This document shows positions 43,554 to 53,370 of a stretch of 64,000 bases of DNA, in pieces. This stretch comes from Chloroflexota bacterium (GTDB taxonomy: Bacteria > Chloroflexota > Anaerolineae > Anaerolineales > Villigracilaceae), in the NCBI GenBank assembly GCA_021795965.1, contig JAJYOU010000006.1, positions 1 through 64,000 on the forward strand. The letters run 5' to 3'. The notes under the pieces were generated by a model, which saw only the letters and a list, made by a program, of their open reading frames with translations, had not been told where the DNA came from and ran no database searches. Position 1 is the first letter of the stretch. Each line of letters opens with the position of its first letter. The translations under genes and the position numbers were made by a program.

Positions 43554-46157
43554 ATGGTTGCAAGTACTCTCAAATCCAGGCACGAAAGTCAACCCACCCC
43601 AGCCATTCCAAAAGATCTTCCCAGGGTAGATCTGACTCCAAATGCCCGCCAGGTTCTCATCCGGCGCTACGTTCGCCGCGGGGATGATGGAAATCCTGCA
43701 GAAAGCATCGAAGCCATGTTCTGGCGGGTCGCCTACCATGTCGCAAAGGCTGAAGAGCAATGGGGCGGAAACACCATTGCCCGCGCGCGTGAGTATTATC
43801 TCCTGTTGACTGAAAAGAAATTTTTTCCTAATTCCCCCACTTTTACCGGCGCCGGAACCCCCCTCGGACAACTGGCTGCCTGCTTTGTATTACCTATTTC
43901 AGATGACATGGGACGTGACTCAGCCGGGATTTTTCAATCTCTGCGCGATGCAGCCCTTATCCAGCAGACTGGTGGCGGAAATGGATTCTCTTTTTCACGT
44001 TTACGCCCTAAGGGTGGTTTGGTAAAAACCTCCTCCGGTCAGGCTACTGGGCCCGTTGGTTTCATGCGAGTCTATGACCATGCCTTTGGTGAAATTGCCC
44101 AGGGGGGCACCCGTCGCGGTGCCAACATGGGTGTTCTCAGGATCGATCATCCGGATATTGAAGATTTTATCGTCTCCAAAACTAGTGAAAACGCCATCAC
44201 GAATTTTAATATCTCTGTGGGTATTACTGATGCTTTCATGCAAGCTGTGATGGAAGATCAGGACTGGGACTTGGTTTTCCCTGATATCGCCTCACCTGCC
44301 TACCGTACTTTCCACGGCACCATCGACCAGGCTCGGGAGCAGGGAATTCCGATTAAAGTTCATAAGACCGTTAGAGCCCGCGATCTTTTTGAAAAGATCA
44401 TCAGGCAGGCACACCACAATGGCGAACCCGGTGTGTTATTCCTGGATGCTGCCAACCGTCAGAACCCTGTCCCCCATCTTTATCCTCTCGAATCCACCAA
44501 CCCCTGTGGTGAACAATGGCTGGGACCCTACGAAAACTGCTGCCTGGGTTCTATCAACCTGGCACAACACCTCGGACCCAAAGGAACGGTGGATTGGGAA
44601 GCGCTCCGTAAAACCATTATTCTTTCAACCTATTTCCTGGATGATGTGGTCGAAGCCAATGCTTACGTCCCCGCCGTCCCGCAGTTGAAGGAAGCCGCTC
44701 AACGTGCCAGGCGCATCGGGCTGGGTTTAATGGGACTCAGTGATTTGATGTACCACGTGGGTGTGCGTTATGGTTCGCCCGAAGGCCAGGACTTTGCTGG
44801 TCAGGTGATGGAATTTATCCGCTATCACTGCATGCAAACTTCAATTGAGATGGCTCAAAATCGTGGTCCCTTCCCCGCAATTTCCGGTTCCCTCTATGAC
44901 CCTGATGATCTTCACTGGCGCGCCCCCTCAGCCTTGACTCCGAATCAGGGAAATTGGCATCGCCCCGAATTGGATTGGCAGGTTATCGTCGATGGGATTA
45001 AAGCCCATGGCATTCGCAACGCTGCCCAAACAACCGTTGCACCGACAGGAACCATCGCGACAGTTGCTGGCTGCGAAGGATATGGCTGTGAACCAGTCTT
45101 CGCCCTTGCGTATTTTCGTCACGTCAATGACAACGGCAAGGATTTGCAATTAACTTATGGATCACCAGCCTTCGAAGAGGCGCTCATCAAAGCTGGGCTG
45201 AATGAAAAATCCCGCCAAGCAATTTTCGAAGAAGTAATGCGGCACGGCACCTGCCAGCATATCCGGGAAGTTCCTGAAAAGATTCGGCAAGTATTCGTCA
45301 CAGCTGGAGATGTCAGCGCCGAAGAACATGTTCGCATGGCAGGCGCGCTCCAGGCTTTTGTGGATAACTCAATTTCCAAAACCATCAACTTTCCTGAAGG
45401 TGCCACTGAGCAGGAAGTTGCCGAGGCTTACCTCTTAGCCTGGGAGCTGGGTGCAAAAGGGATCACGGTCTACATTACCGGTTCCCGCGATAAGGTTGTT
45501 CTGGAAACGCAGGCAACCGTTGAAAAGAAACAAATTGCCGCACCCGTGGAAAAAACAATGCCAGTCCCTCAGGAACAAAAGGTGATCTGGCATGAAACCA
45601 AGAAACCGCGGCCGCGCTCTCTGCATGGCACCACTTACACCATAGACACCCCTCTCGGGAAAGCGTTCGTGACCGTAAATGCGAACGGCGGCAACCAGCC
45701 TTTTGAAGTTTTTGTCAACACCTCCAAAGCCGGGTCTGATACTGCTTCAGTCTCTGAGGCGATTGGACGCTTGATCTCTTACGTTTTGAGACTGGCTTCC
45801 CCGGTCGCACCGCTCGATCGTTTACGGGAAGTGGTCAGCCAACTGACAGGTATCGGCGGCGGACGTTCCCTCGGTTATGGACCGCACCGGGTGCGTTCTC
45901 TGCCTGATGGGGTCGGGCAGGTTCTGGATGAGTTTGTCCGCTCTCAAGATCAGTCACAAGGCACAGACCCAAACCCGGGCAGTCTGTTGCTGGCTTCAAA
46001 CGAAAATCCAGCTGCAAAACCCAGCCCAAATTTCGAAACTCTGACGCATTTGCCTGTCATGAAAATTGGTGATCTTTGCCCGGAATGCGGCGAAGCAGCT
46101 GTGGTCAATGAAGAAGGCTGTCGCAAGTGTTATGCCTGCGGCTATAGTGAGTGTTAA
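43554..46157 (+). CDS. nrdJ: Adenosylcobalamin-dependent (class II) ribonucleotide reductase
   Basis: The 867-residue enzyme reduces ribonucleotides using a B12 radical and needs no oxygen. Visible features are [24 protein letters not shown] with the first active-site Cys, [13 protein letters not shown], the [21 protein letters not shown] radical-site region and [18 protein letters not shown]. The C-terminus has a TSCPD-type domain (about 690-790) and a Cys-rich tail ([19 protein letters not shown]) that carries the redox-active/zinc cysteines. No intein interrupts it. AGGAGAA precedes the ATG. No nrdAB or nrdD is seen in the window. Confidence 0.96.
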   Translation: MVASTLKSRHESQPTPAIPKDLPRVDLTPNARQVLIRRYVRRGDDGNPAESIEAMFWRVAYHVAKAEEQWGGNTIARAREYYLLLTEKKFFPNSPTFTGAGTPLGQLAACFVLPISDDMGRDSAGIFQSLRDAALIQQTGGGNGFSFSRLRPKGGLVKTSSGQATGPVGFMRVYDHAFGEIAQGGTRRGANMGVLRIDHPDIEDFIVSKTSENAITNFNISVGITDAFMQAVMEDQDWDLVFPDIASPAYRTFHGTIDQAREQGIPIKVHKTVRARDLFEKIIRQAHHNGEPGVLFLDAANRQNPVPHLYPLESTNPCGEQWLGPYENCCLGSINLAQHLGPKGTVDWEALRKTIILSTYFLDDVVEANAYVPAVPQLKEAAQRARRIGLGLMGLSDLMYHVGVRYGSPEGQDFAGQVMEFIRYHCMQTSIEMAQNRGPFPAISGSLYDPDDLHWRAPSALTPNQGNWHRPELDWQVIVDGIKAHGIRNAAQTTVAPTGTIATVAGCEGYGCEPVFALAYFRHVNDNGKDLQLTYGSPAFEEALIKAGLNEKSRQAIFEEVMRHGTCQHIREVPEKIRQVFVTAGDVSAEEHVRMAGALQAFVDNSISKTINFPEGATEQEVAEAYLLAWELGAKGITVYITGSRDKVVLETQATVEKKQIAAPVEKTMPVPQEQKVIWHETKKPRPRSLHGTTYTIDTPLGKAFVTVNANGGNQPFEVFVNTSKAGSDTASVSEAIGRLISYVLRLASPVAPLDRLREVVSQLTGIGGGRSLGYGPHRVRSLPDGVGQVLDEFVRSQDQSQGTDPNPGSLLLASNENPAAKPSPNFETLTHLPVMKIGDLCPECGEAAVVNEEGCRKCYACGYSEC

Positions 46158-46177
46158 TTAGCTTGTTCCGCTTGCCA

Positions 46178-46216
46178 AAAAAGGATGCCGCGTGAAAAAA
46201 TCACGGCATCCTTTTT
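46178..46216. terminator. Bidirectional terminator between nrdJ and the pullulanase gene
   Basis: AAAAAGGATGCCG (46178-46190) pairs with CGGCATCCTTTTT (46204-46216), with further partial pairing inside. A flanking A run on the left and T run on the right give a U tract on both strands. It serves nrdJ (stop at 46157) and the converging pullulanase gene (stop at 46237). Confidence 0.9.
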
Positions 46217-46236
46217 CATTTAATCCTGTTTTTTTC

Positions 46237-48897
46237 TTATTTCTTCCTGAGTACGAAAACAGCCGTTGTCCTTCCGGGGATGATAAATTCGCCTTTCGAG
46301 GAATTAAATTTTGCTTCCATCAGGGCTGTATCCACCGAGGCAGCCTGAACCGGGTGCAATTCAAATTCCCGGTCGACAAAGGCTTCGTCTGAAATTGAAG
46401 TCGTCCAGGGGCGGGAATTTACACAAAAAACAATGGATTGGTAAATTGGGTCAATCTGGTCAACATCTTCAAGGCAGCCCGTGATTAATCCGGGTATTTG
46501 TCCGTAGCCGTTGTTCCTGAAAGTGAGGCAGCGCTGAACTGCCTCGGCCGAGTCCAAATGGAAAAGTCTGGAACTCTTTCGGATTTGTAAATATTCCTGA
46601 AAAACCTGTCCAGCGAAAGAAATCTCTGCCCTGCCCGGTCGCAACGCTGGATTTGCCAGCATCGGACCATACAAATACCAGTTCTCGCGGCCTTCCCGCG
46701 GAAGTCCTGCCCCCCAGTTATTACTTTGATAGGTCCAATCCAATCGATTAAACCAGTCGCCTGAATTGTAGGAATTACGATTCAATGATTTCGAGCGCAA
46801 AATATCATCACCGGCATGGAAAAATGGGATCCCCTGGCTAAATGCAACCAGGCTCAATGCCAGGTTGTTCATGCGAACTTTATCCTGCAAGGAAAGCGCT
46901 GGGGAGGATTTAATCTGGATGATATCCCATAAAGTTTCATTATCGTGAGCTGAGATATAAACAACATTTTCCTGTGGATCGAGGGTGTATCCTGCTGGTG
47001 TCCCATGGTAATAAACATCCCGGGCGCGAACGGTTTGACCACTGCCGCGAACAATTTCATAGTCTTGCAAATTTCCAGCCATGGAGATACGAATCAGGTC
47101 AGTATAGTCGAACAGCATCCATTTTTGACTTTCAGAATCGCGTCGTTCTTCATGGTTGGGTTGTAAATATAAACCGGTAGTAAAACCCTGCTCTTGGATG
47201 TGTCCGAACGGGTTTCCTCCGCGAACTGCATCGCGCATCCGATCATTGAAGACACCAATACCGGTCCCTGCGATGTTCGCCTGGACGGCATTTACCCCAC
47301 GGGCGTTATTGGCTACCTCTCCAAAATTCCAGCCTTCGCCGTAAACATAGATCTTCCTGCCGTCCACCCCGTCTTTTTCAAGGGTCAGACTGTCGAGCGC
47401 CGCGCGCACTGCGCGCATATCTTCCAACATATGATGCCCCATCAGGTCAAATCGGAACCCATCAACTTTATATTCCTTCGCCCAAATCAGCAGGGAATCA
47501 ATTATCAACTTGAGCATCATGGTATGTTCACTGGCGGTGTTTGAACAACAGCTGCTTCGCTCCACCTGTCCCTCAGCATCCAGGCGATGGTAATAGCCGG
47601 GTACCACTTTGTCCAGAACAGATTTTTCTTCCAGACCACTAGCCATGGTATGGTTGAATACCATGTCCATCACCACCCTTAACCCATTTTGGTTAAGAGC
47701 CTGCACCATTTGGCGAAATTCGGTGATCCGGACCGCTCCATCAGGATTGGTTGCATAGCTGCCCTCAGGTGTATTGAAGTGAAATGGATCGTAACCCCAG
47801 TTGTAAGGCAGGTAAGCCTGGTTGGCATTCAGGATTTGCTGCTGTTGGTCTGAATTCGGCGGAAATTTAGCCATTTCGCTGGCTTTTAGCATCTTCCAGG
47901 TGGTTTTATCATCATTTACACTCGCAAAATCAAAAACCGGCAGCAAATGCAGGTGGGTTAATCCACTTTTCGCCAGCTTCCTAAGATGCTTCATCCCATC
48001 AGAATCGCTGATCGTAAACGCTTGGTACGTCCCCCGAAAATTTGCCGGAACACTCTCATCAAACGCGCTGAAATCACGAATGTGCATCTCGTAAATGACA
48101 ATATCTTTAAGGCTTTCAAGGGCAGGCTTGGAAAGACTGTCCCAGCCTGGCGGCTTGAGGGAAGGATCTTCCAGGTTCACAATCTGGCTGCGGCGGCTGT
48201 TCGTCGATAAACTCAGTGAATAGGGATCAGTGACCAGGTTTTTTTCAAACCTGCCGGTTGAGGGAACAAAAACCTCCACCTCATAAAGATAATATTTCCA
48301 TTGCCAGGATTCATCTCCCCTGATGCTCCAGACTCCCGTTTCAGCATTCCATTTCATGGGCAGTTTTTCGCCTGAACTGGTGCAGGAATTTGGAAAAAGG
48401 ACAAGTTTGACCATCCTGGCGCTGGGCGCCCAAATCTTTAAAATTGGGTTTTGCCCATCGCAGGAAACCCCCAATGTTTCAGTACATGGATAAAGTTCAT
48501 CCAGCACACCTGGAATCTGTATCCCGCTGACTTCCAAAAGGTGACCGGCACCGTTTTTAACGGCTATCACCATCTGTCCCTTTAAAGCATTCTGGATCCG
48601 CTTCAGGCTGCCTTCAGGTATTTTTAATGCCGTGTAATTTGCTAAATGAGGGAATTTGCTGCGAATTTTTGGACTGGCTCCTGTCGGCACGTAATCTAGC
48701 TTGATCTCTCTCCCGCATAATATTCCCTCCGGTGTGACTTCAAGAGAGGCAGTAGGTGAAAAATATAAGGAATATTGAAAAAAAGGGGAGCCTTCAACTT
48801 TCCACAAAATTGTTCGAGAATCAACCCAATGTGATTTTAACCTGGCCAGCCTGGGATCCTGCAGCCTGGTTTGTCTGAGCGCTGTTTCTTTATTCAT
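46237..48897 (-). CDS. pulA: Type I pullulanase (alpha-1,6-glucan debranching enzyme)
   Basis: The 886-residue GH13 enzyme has the pullulanase hallmark YNWGYDPFHFNTPEGSYATN, the beta-4 motif VDGFRFDLMGHH with the nucleophilic Asp, VYGEGWNFGEV with the acid/base Glu, and YISAHDNETLWD with the third carboxylate. A CBM48-like domain precedes the barrel (about 140-250). No signal peptide is visible, so it likely acts inside the cell on glycogen or imported glucans. GGAAG lies five bases before the ATG. Confidence 0.93.
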   Translation of the reverse strand: MNKETALRQTRLQDPRLARLKSHWVDSRTILWKVEGSPFFQYSLYFSPTASLEVTPEGILCGREIKLDYVPTGASPKIRSKFPHLANYTALKIPEGSLKRIQNALKGQMVIAVKNGAGHLLEVSGIQIPGVLDELYPCTETLGVSCDGQNPILKIWAPSARMVKLVLFPNSCTSSGEKLPMKWNAETGVWSIRGDESWQWKYYLYEVEVFVPSTGRFEKNLVTDPYSLSLSTNSRRSQIVNLEDPSLKPPGWDSLSKPALESLKDIVIYEMHIRDFSAFDESVPANFRGTYQAFTISDSDGMKHLRKLAKSGLTHLHLLPVFDFASVNDDKTTWKMLKASEMAKFPPNSDQQQQILNANQAYLPYNWGYDPFHFNTPEGSYATNPDGAVRITEFRQMVQALNQNGLRVVMDMVFNHTMASGLEEKSVLDKVVPGYYHRLDAEGQVERSSCCSNTASEHTMMLKLIIDSLLIWAKEYKVDGFRFDLMGHHMLEDMRAVRAALDSLTLEKDGVDGRKIYVYGEGWNFGEVANNARGVNAVQANIAGTGIGVFNDRMRDAVRGGNPFGHIQEQGFTTGLYLQPNHEERRDSESQKWMLFDYTDLIRISMAGNLQDYEIVRGSGQTVRARDVYYHGTPAGYTLDPQENVVYISAHDNETLWDIIQIKSSPALSLQDKVRMNNLALSLVAFSQGIPFFHAGDDILRSKSLNRNSYNSGDWFNRLDWTYQSNNWGAGLPREGRENWYLYGPMLANPALRPGRAEISFAGQVFQEYLQIRKSSRLFHLDSAEAVQRCLTFRNNGYGQIPGLITGCLEDVDQIDPIYQSIVFCVNSRPWTTSISDEAFVDREFELHPVQAASVDTALMEAKFNSSKGEFIIPGRTTAVFVLRKK

Positions 48898-48981
48898 CGT
48901 TCTTCCAAAAGAGATTTTTTAGACGCTAATAGTATCAACAATGAGCGTAAAAATGGAAACATTAAAAAGAATTAAGGATGA

Positions 48982-49005
48982 TGGAATGTTGCCCCTTTCA
49001 TTCCA
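48982..49005 (-). terminator. Weak hairpin after the divergent pstB
   Basis: TGGAATG and CATTCCA form a 7-bp stem with a 10-base loop. On the reverse strand it lies about 25 bases past the pstB stop, with CTTTTTAATG further on. No immediate U run, so termination is uncertain. Confidence 0.35.
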
Positions 49006-49030
49006 TTCCTGCTGCGTCGTGCAATTAAAT

Positions 49031-49795
49031 CTAACCCATTTTGCCGGTAATGTAGGATTCGGTCAATTCCTGGCTGGGACGCGTGAAGATTTCCGTGGTT
49101 AGTGAAAATTCAACCAGTTTTCCCAACCAAAAGAGGCCGGTATAATCTGAAACACGGGCGGCTTGTTGCATGTTGTGCGTCACGATCACGATGGTATAGT
49201 CCTGTTTCAATTCCTGGATAAGATCTTCAATCCGCAAAGTTGCGATCGGGTCCAACGCAGAAGTAGATTCATCCATCAAGATCACGCTCGGTTTTGTGGC
49301 GAGCACCCGTGCGATACAAAGGCGCTGTTGCTGACCCAGGGTAAGACTGAGTGCATCCTTGTGCAAATTAGAACTGACATCTTCCCATAACGCGGCGCGC
49401 TTCAGGCTGTTCTCGACCGTTTCTTCGAGTTCAGATTTATCCTTGACCATTCCGAGCACCCTCGGACCAAACGCGACATTATCAAAAATGGATTGAGGAA
49501 AAGGATTTGGTTTCTGGAAAACCATCCCCACCCGCTGACGCAAATCCACCACATCGACGGTATCTGAATAAATATCCACCCCGTTTAATAACACCTGGCC
49601 TTCCAAATGAGTGTTTTGGATCGTATCGTTCATGCGATTCAGGCAGCGCAAAAAGGTGGACTTTCCACATCCAGAAGGACCTATCAGGGCGGTTACCTGG
49701 TTTTGTTGAACTTCCATGGAAATATCATCCAGCGCCTGGGAACGCCCATAATAAAAATTCAGATTGCGAACAGAGTAGGCTGGGGGTAGAGTCAT
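49031..49795 (-). CDS. pstB: Phosphate transport ATPase PstB, variant with degenerate signature motif
   Basis: The 254-residue ATPase is clearly PstB ([46 protein letters not shown]). Walker A 39-47, Q-loop Gln94, Walker B Asp175-Glu176 and switch His207 are intact. Two positions deviate: the signature reads LTLGQQQR (residues 151-158) instead of LSGGQQQR, and the motif after Walker B is DESTSALDP rather than DEPTSALDP. It is transcribed divergently from pstS, and a second PstB is in the pstSCA operon. A heterodimer of the two is proposed (inference). Confidence 0.9.
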   Translation of the reverse strand: MTLPPAYSVRNLNFYYGRSQALDDISMEVQQNQVTALIGPSGCGKSTFLRCLNRMNDTIQNTHLEGQVLLNGVDIYSDTVDVVDLRQRVGMVFQKPNPFPQSIFDNVAFGPRVLGMVKDKSELEETVENSLKRAALWEDVSSNLHKDALSLTLGQQQRLCIARVLATKPSVILMDESTSALDPIATLRIEDLIQELKQDYTIVIVTHNMQQAARVSDYTGLFWLGKLVEFSLTTEIFTRPSQELTESYITGKMG

Positions 49796-49802
49796 ATTTT
49801 GA

Positions 49803-49831
49803 ATTTTACTTGATTATTAGCCCACTGTTAA
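49803..49831 (-). promoter_or_regulatory. Promoter of the divergent pstB gene, apparently leaderless
   Basis: On the reverse strand TTAACA (49826-49831) is followed after 17 bases by TAAAAT (49803-49808), which ends 7 bases before the ATG. There is no Shine-Dalgarno sequence. TTAACA also resembles the TTAACA-type half-sites of Gram-positive Pho boxes. Confidence 0.5.
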
Positions 49832-49840
49832 CGATATAAT
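49810..49840 (+). promoter_or_regulatory. Promoter of the pstS operon, apparently leaderless or nearly so
   Basis: A perfect TATAAT (49835-49840) ends 10 bases before the pstS ATG, with TTGATT 19 bases upstream (49810-49815). It overlaps the oppositely directed pstB promoter; each -35 lies in the spacer of the other promoter. Confidence 0.55.
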
Positions 49841-49850
49841 CGCCTCACGT

Positions 49851-50735
49851 ATGGATAGAAAAATATTCGTGTTTTTGCTCAGCATTTCCATCCTCTTGTC
49901 GGCTTGCAGTTCATCCTCAACAAGCTCGGTTTCTGGTGGTTCAACCACAGCAGGGGCTTATATTGAAAATAAAGGTTCTGATACGATCGTGAACCTGGCA
50001 CTGGCATGGGCTGAAAAATACCAGACCGAACATCCTGATATCCGGATTTCGGTCACCGGGGGCGGTTCCGGGACGGGAATTGCCGCCTTGATCAACGGGA
50101 CCGTGGATATCGCGAATGCCTCACGTCAAATCAGTCCAGACGAAATATCACAGGCAGAAGCCAAGGGCATAAAACCGGTCGAACATGTCATCGCCAGGGA
50201 TGCCATTGCGGTGATTGTCAATCCGGAGAACCCGGTCAACCAGCTGACTCTCCAACAGTTATCCGATATTTACAGTGGAAAGTATAAAAATTGGAAAGAG
50301 CTGGGTGGCGATGACCGTCCCATCGTGCGCCTTTCGCGTGAAACGAATTCAGGAACGCATGTCTATTTCCTCGAAACAGTCCTGAGACTTGGGAAAAAAA
50401 ACAATAAAACTCTCTTTTCGATGGATACGCTGCTTTTACCTTCATCGGAAGGCATTATTAATGAACTGCGCTCGAATCCAAATGCCATTGGTTATGATGG
50501 TCTGGGCTATGTACCGAAAGATTTGAAAGTCATCGCGGTTTCCAAAGCGCTGGATAGTCCTTTTATCCTTCCCTCGATTAAAACCGTGAATGATAAGAGT
50601 TATGCCATTGCTCGAGACCTGTACATGTATACCGCGGGAGAAGTGACTGGTGCAAAAAAAGATTACCTCGACTGGATTTTATCCGCAGAAGGCCAACAAA
50701 TTGTCGCAGATTTGGGTTTTGTACCGATAAAGTAA
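49851..50735 (+). CDS. pstS: Phosphate-binding lipoprotein PstS
   Basis: The 294-residue lipoprotein has lipobox LSAC (Cys19), a Ser/Gly-rich linker and the PBP fold with phosphate loops: ENKGSDTIVNLALAWAE, VTGGGSGTGIAALINGTVDIANASR and RETNSGTHVYFLETVL. It captures phosphate at the cell surface for the PstCA channel. No ribosome-binding site precedes the ATG; a TATAAT 10 bases upstream implies a very short or absent leader. It heads pstS-pstC-pstA-pstB-phoU. Confidence 0.95.
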   Translation: MDRKIFVFLLSISILLSACSSSSTSSVSGGSTTAGAYIENKGSDTIVNLALAWAEKYQTEHPDIRISVTGGGSGTGIAALINGTVDIANASRQISPDEISQAEAKGIKPVEHVIARDAIAVIVNPENPVNQLTLQQLSDIYSGKYKNWKELGGDDRPIVRLSRETNSGTHVYFLETVLRLGKKNNKTLFSMDTLLLPSSEGIINELRSNPNAIGYDGLGYVPKDLKVIAVSKALDSPFILPSIKTVNDKSYAIARDLYMYTAGEVTGAKKDYLDWILSAEGQQIVADLGFVPIK

Positions 50736-50739
50736 ATTT

Positions 50740-51636
50740 ATGGAATCCAACTTAAACTGGAAAGAATACGTAATTACACGTGCAATCCGCGCAGCAGGAT
50801 ACTCAACCATTTTGTTTGTGGTGCTGATTTTTTATTTCCTGCTGGTGGAAGGACTGCCCACACTGGCGGAAGTTCCCCTTTCGAACCTTTTTTCCATTCG
50901 CTGGTATCCCATTGAACAATATTTTGGCATTCTTCCACTGATCAGCGGTTCCATCATCGTGACGTTGGGGTCTGCAATCGTTGCGGTTCCTCTGGGCATC
51001 GGCACAGCAGTTTTTATCTCAGAAATATCCCCGCGCTGGGCTCGCGAAATCTTAAAACCGCTCGTCGAACTTCTCGGCGGTTTGCCTTCAGTGGTTCTGG
51101 GTTTTCTGGGAATTCTGATCCTTGCCCCCTACCTGAGGGTCTTGTTGAACCTGCCAACTGGGCTGACCGCCCTGACCGGTTCGCTTCTCCTGGGAGGGAT
51201 CGCCCTGCCGACAGTTGTGACTATTGCGGAAGATGCATTGGATGCCGTTCCCCGCGCCTACCGTGAAGGAGCCTGGGCCTTGGGTGCCACCCGCTGGCAG
51301 ACCATCTGGCGGGTCACTCTCCCGGCAGCCCGTTCCGGTGTGCTGACAGCAGTCATGCTAGGAATAGGGCGCGCCATCGGCGAAACCATGACCGTCATGA
51401 TGGTCACAGGAAATGCCCCAGTCATGGCGCTTTCACTCAGCGCAATCTTCTCGCCTGTACGCACCATGACCTCCACCATCGCCGCCGAAATGGGCGAGGT
51501 CTCGAATGGAAGTGTTCACTACCACACCCTGTTTTTCATCGGCATGGTCCTTTTTATCATTTCCCTGATTGTAAACGTCACAGCTTCAGCAGTTGTATTT
51601 CGATCTCAAAAACGTGCCGAGAAAGTACTGTCCTAG
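50740..51636 (+). CDS. pstC: Phosphate ABC transporter permease PstC
   Basis: The 298-residue permease has six membrane segments and the EAA coupling loop AYREGAWALGATRWQTIWRVTLPAARSG in its cytoplasmic part, together with GGLPSVVLGFLG and GRAIGETMTVMMVTGN, which are PstC features. It forms the phosphate channel with PstA. It starts four bases after the pstS stop. The N-terminal domain is shorter than in E. coli PstC. Confidence 0.95.
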   Translation: MESNLNWKEYVITRAIRAAGYSTILFVVLIFYFLLVEGLPTLAEVPLSNLFSIRWYPIEQYFGILPLISGSIIVTLGSAIVAVPLGIGTAVFISEISPRWAREILKPLVELLGGLPSVVLGFLGILILAPYLRVLLNLPTGLTALTGSLLLGGIALPTVVTIAEDALDAVPRAYREGAWALGATRWQTIWRVTLPAARSGVLTAVMLGIGRAIGETMTVMMVTGNAPVMALSLSAIFSPVRTMTSTIAAEMGEVSNGSVHYHTLFFIGMVLFIISLIVNVTASAVVFRSQKRAEKVLS

Positions 51637-51680
51637 CCTGATTCTTCAAGAACCGCTTCACATAATCCATTGAATAACGC

Positions 51681-52547
51681 ATGATGACGAAAAAACCACT
51701 CTTCAATCGCAACCTTACTCAAAAATTGGGTTTCTCGCTGCTTACCCTGATGGCTGCCATGACAGTCATCCCCATTATTGTGGTCGTGGTTTATATCATT
51801 TACGCAGGAGGCGGAGCAGTCAACTGGGAGTTTTTGTCCGGGCTGCCTCACGATGGGATGCGCCAGGGTGGCATTATGCCGGCGATTGTCGGAACGTTTT
51901 ATCTTACCCTGGGTACGGCAGCGTTTTCAGTCCCGATTGGGATCGCCGCCGCAGTTTATCTATCTGAATACGCTCCAGATAACTGGTGGACTCGCCTGAT
52001 CCGGATTGCGATTATCAATCTTTCCGGAATTCCTTCGGTGGTCTATGGTTTGTTTGGACTGGGTTTATTCGTCCTTTTCCTTAAATTTGGCACCAGCATC
52101 CTCTCTGCCTCCCTGACTCTTTCGATCATGACTTTGCCTGTGATCATTTCCACTTCAGAGGAAGCCCTGCGTTCGGTCCCCCAATCCTTTAGAACCGTTT
52201 CCATCTCCCTCGGTGCAACCCGCTGGCAGACGATCCGCAGAATCGTTTTACCTGAAGCCCTGCCTGGCATCATCACTGGAGTCATCCTGGGGCTGGAAAG
52301 AGCCGCAGGAGAAACAGCACCCATCCTTTTCACCGGGGCAGCTTTTTTCCTCCCGCGCCTGCCGCACTCCATTTTTGATGCAACCATGGCTTTGCCCTAT
52401 CACCTCTTTGTAATCTCAACCCAGATCCCCGAGATGCCCTTTCAAATCCAGTACGGCACCGCCCTGGTTCTGATCATATTTGTACTGGGCATGAATATCT
52501 TCGCAACCATCATCCGCTCAAGAGCAAGAGCACGCAGACAGTGGTAA
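51681..52547 (+). CDS. pstA: Phosphate ABC transporter permease PstA
   Basis: The 288-residue permease has six membrane segments, SGIPSVVYGLFGLGLFV, and the EAA loop SFRTVSISLGATRWQTIRRIVLPEALPG, with GLERAAGETAPILFTGAAF and MPFQIQYGTALVL characteristic of PstA. It pairs with PstC. The start is the first of two ATGs in ATGATGACG. It is 44 bases after pstC. Confidence 0.95.
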   Translation: MMTKKPLFNRNLTQKLGFSLLTLMAAMTVIPIIVVVVYIIYAGGGAVNWEFLSGLPHDGMRQGGIMPAIVGTFYLTLGTAAFSVPIGIAAAVYLSEYAPDNWWTRLIRIAIINLSGIPSVVYGLFGLGLFVLFLKFGTSILSASLTLSIMTLPVIISTSEEALRSVPQSFRTVSISLGATRWQTIRRIVLPEALPGIITGVILGLERAAGETAPILFTGAAFFLPRLPHSIFDATMALPYHLFVISTQIPEMPFQIQYGTALVLIIFVLGMNIFATIIRSRARARRQW

Positions 52548-52578
52548 GAATTACCAGCCTGCTCAATGGAAAATAATT

Positions 52579-53337
52579 GTGAACGAAAAAATTGTCATTG
52601 AAAATCTCAGCTTGCAATACGATGATGGCACCGAATCGCTTCGTAATATAAGCCTTGGAATCCCAGAAAATGCCATCACGGTTTTATTTGGTCCGGCTGG
52701 TGGAGGTAAATCCAGCCTGCTGCGCTGCCTGAATCGCTTAAATGATCTCTCAGAAGTAAAAACCATGAGCGGGCGCATCTGGCTCGATGGTGAAAATATC
52801 CTTGACCCGAAAACCGATGTCATTCGCCTGCGCCGGAAGGTGGGGATGGTTTTTGCCCGGCCTGTAGTGCTCCCGATGTCCATACGCAGCAATATTACCT
52901 ACGGTCTGGAAGTGATGGGAGAGAAACGCCGCTCCAGACTGGAAGAAGCGGTTGAACGTTCTCTGATACAAGCCGCACTTTGGGAAGAAGTCAAAGATCG
53001 CTTGAATGACCCAGCCATTGCCCTCTCCGGCGGTCAACAGCAGCGATTATGCGTGGCGCGCTCCCTGGCGCTTGAGCCGGAAGTCATCCTGTTGGATGAA
53101 CCCACCTCCGGCTTGGATCCAATCTCCACCAGTAAAGTTGAAGCTTCCCTCCAGGAAATCAAAAAAAATTATTCCATCATCCTTGTCCCCCATTCCGTTC
53201 AGCAGGCAGCCCGAACAGCTGATTTTGCGGCATTCTTTTTACAGGGCGAGCTGGTGGAATACGCGCAAGGGAAAACCATTTTTACCGCTCCAACCGATAA
53301 ACGCACTGAAGATTACGTCACGGGTAGATTCGGATAA
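52579..53337 (+). CDS. Second PstB-type ATPase, Q-loop glutamine replaced
   Basis: The 252-residue protein aligns with PstB throughout. The signature LSGGQQQR (149-156), Walker B Asp173-Glu174 (ILLDEPTSGLDP) and His205 are present. Walker A reads GPAGGGKSS (38-46) rather than GPSGCGKST, and the Q-loop reads GMVFARP, putting Ala93 where the nearly invariant Gln belongs. It starts at GTG 52579. Its position between pstA and phoU is that of the canonical pstB. With the divergent PstB it could form a heterodimer in which this subunit supplies the intact signature. Confidence 0.88.
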   Translation: MNEKIVIENLSLQYDDGTESLRNISLGIPENAITVLFGPAGGGKSSLLRCLNRLNDLSEVKTMSGRIWLDGENILDPKTDVIRLRRKVGMVFARPVVLPMSIRSNITYGLEVMGEKRRSRLEEAVERSLIQAALWEEVKDRLNDPAIALSGGQQQRLCVARSLALEPEVILLDEPTSGLDPISTSKVEASLQEIKKNYSIILVPHSVQQAARTADFAAFFLQGELVEYAQGKTIFTAPTDKRTEDYVTGRFG

Positions 53338-53370
53338 AACTATTCCTTTTTATCAAGAGCGAGGTCATTA

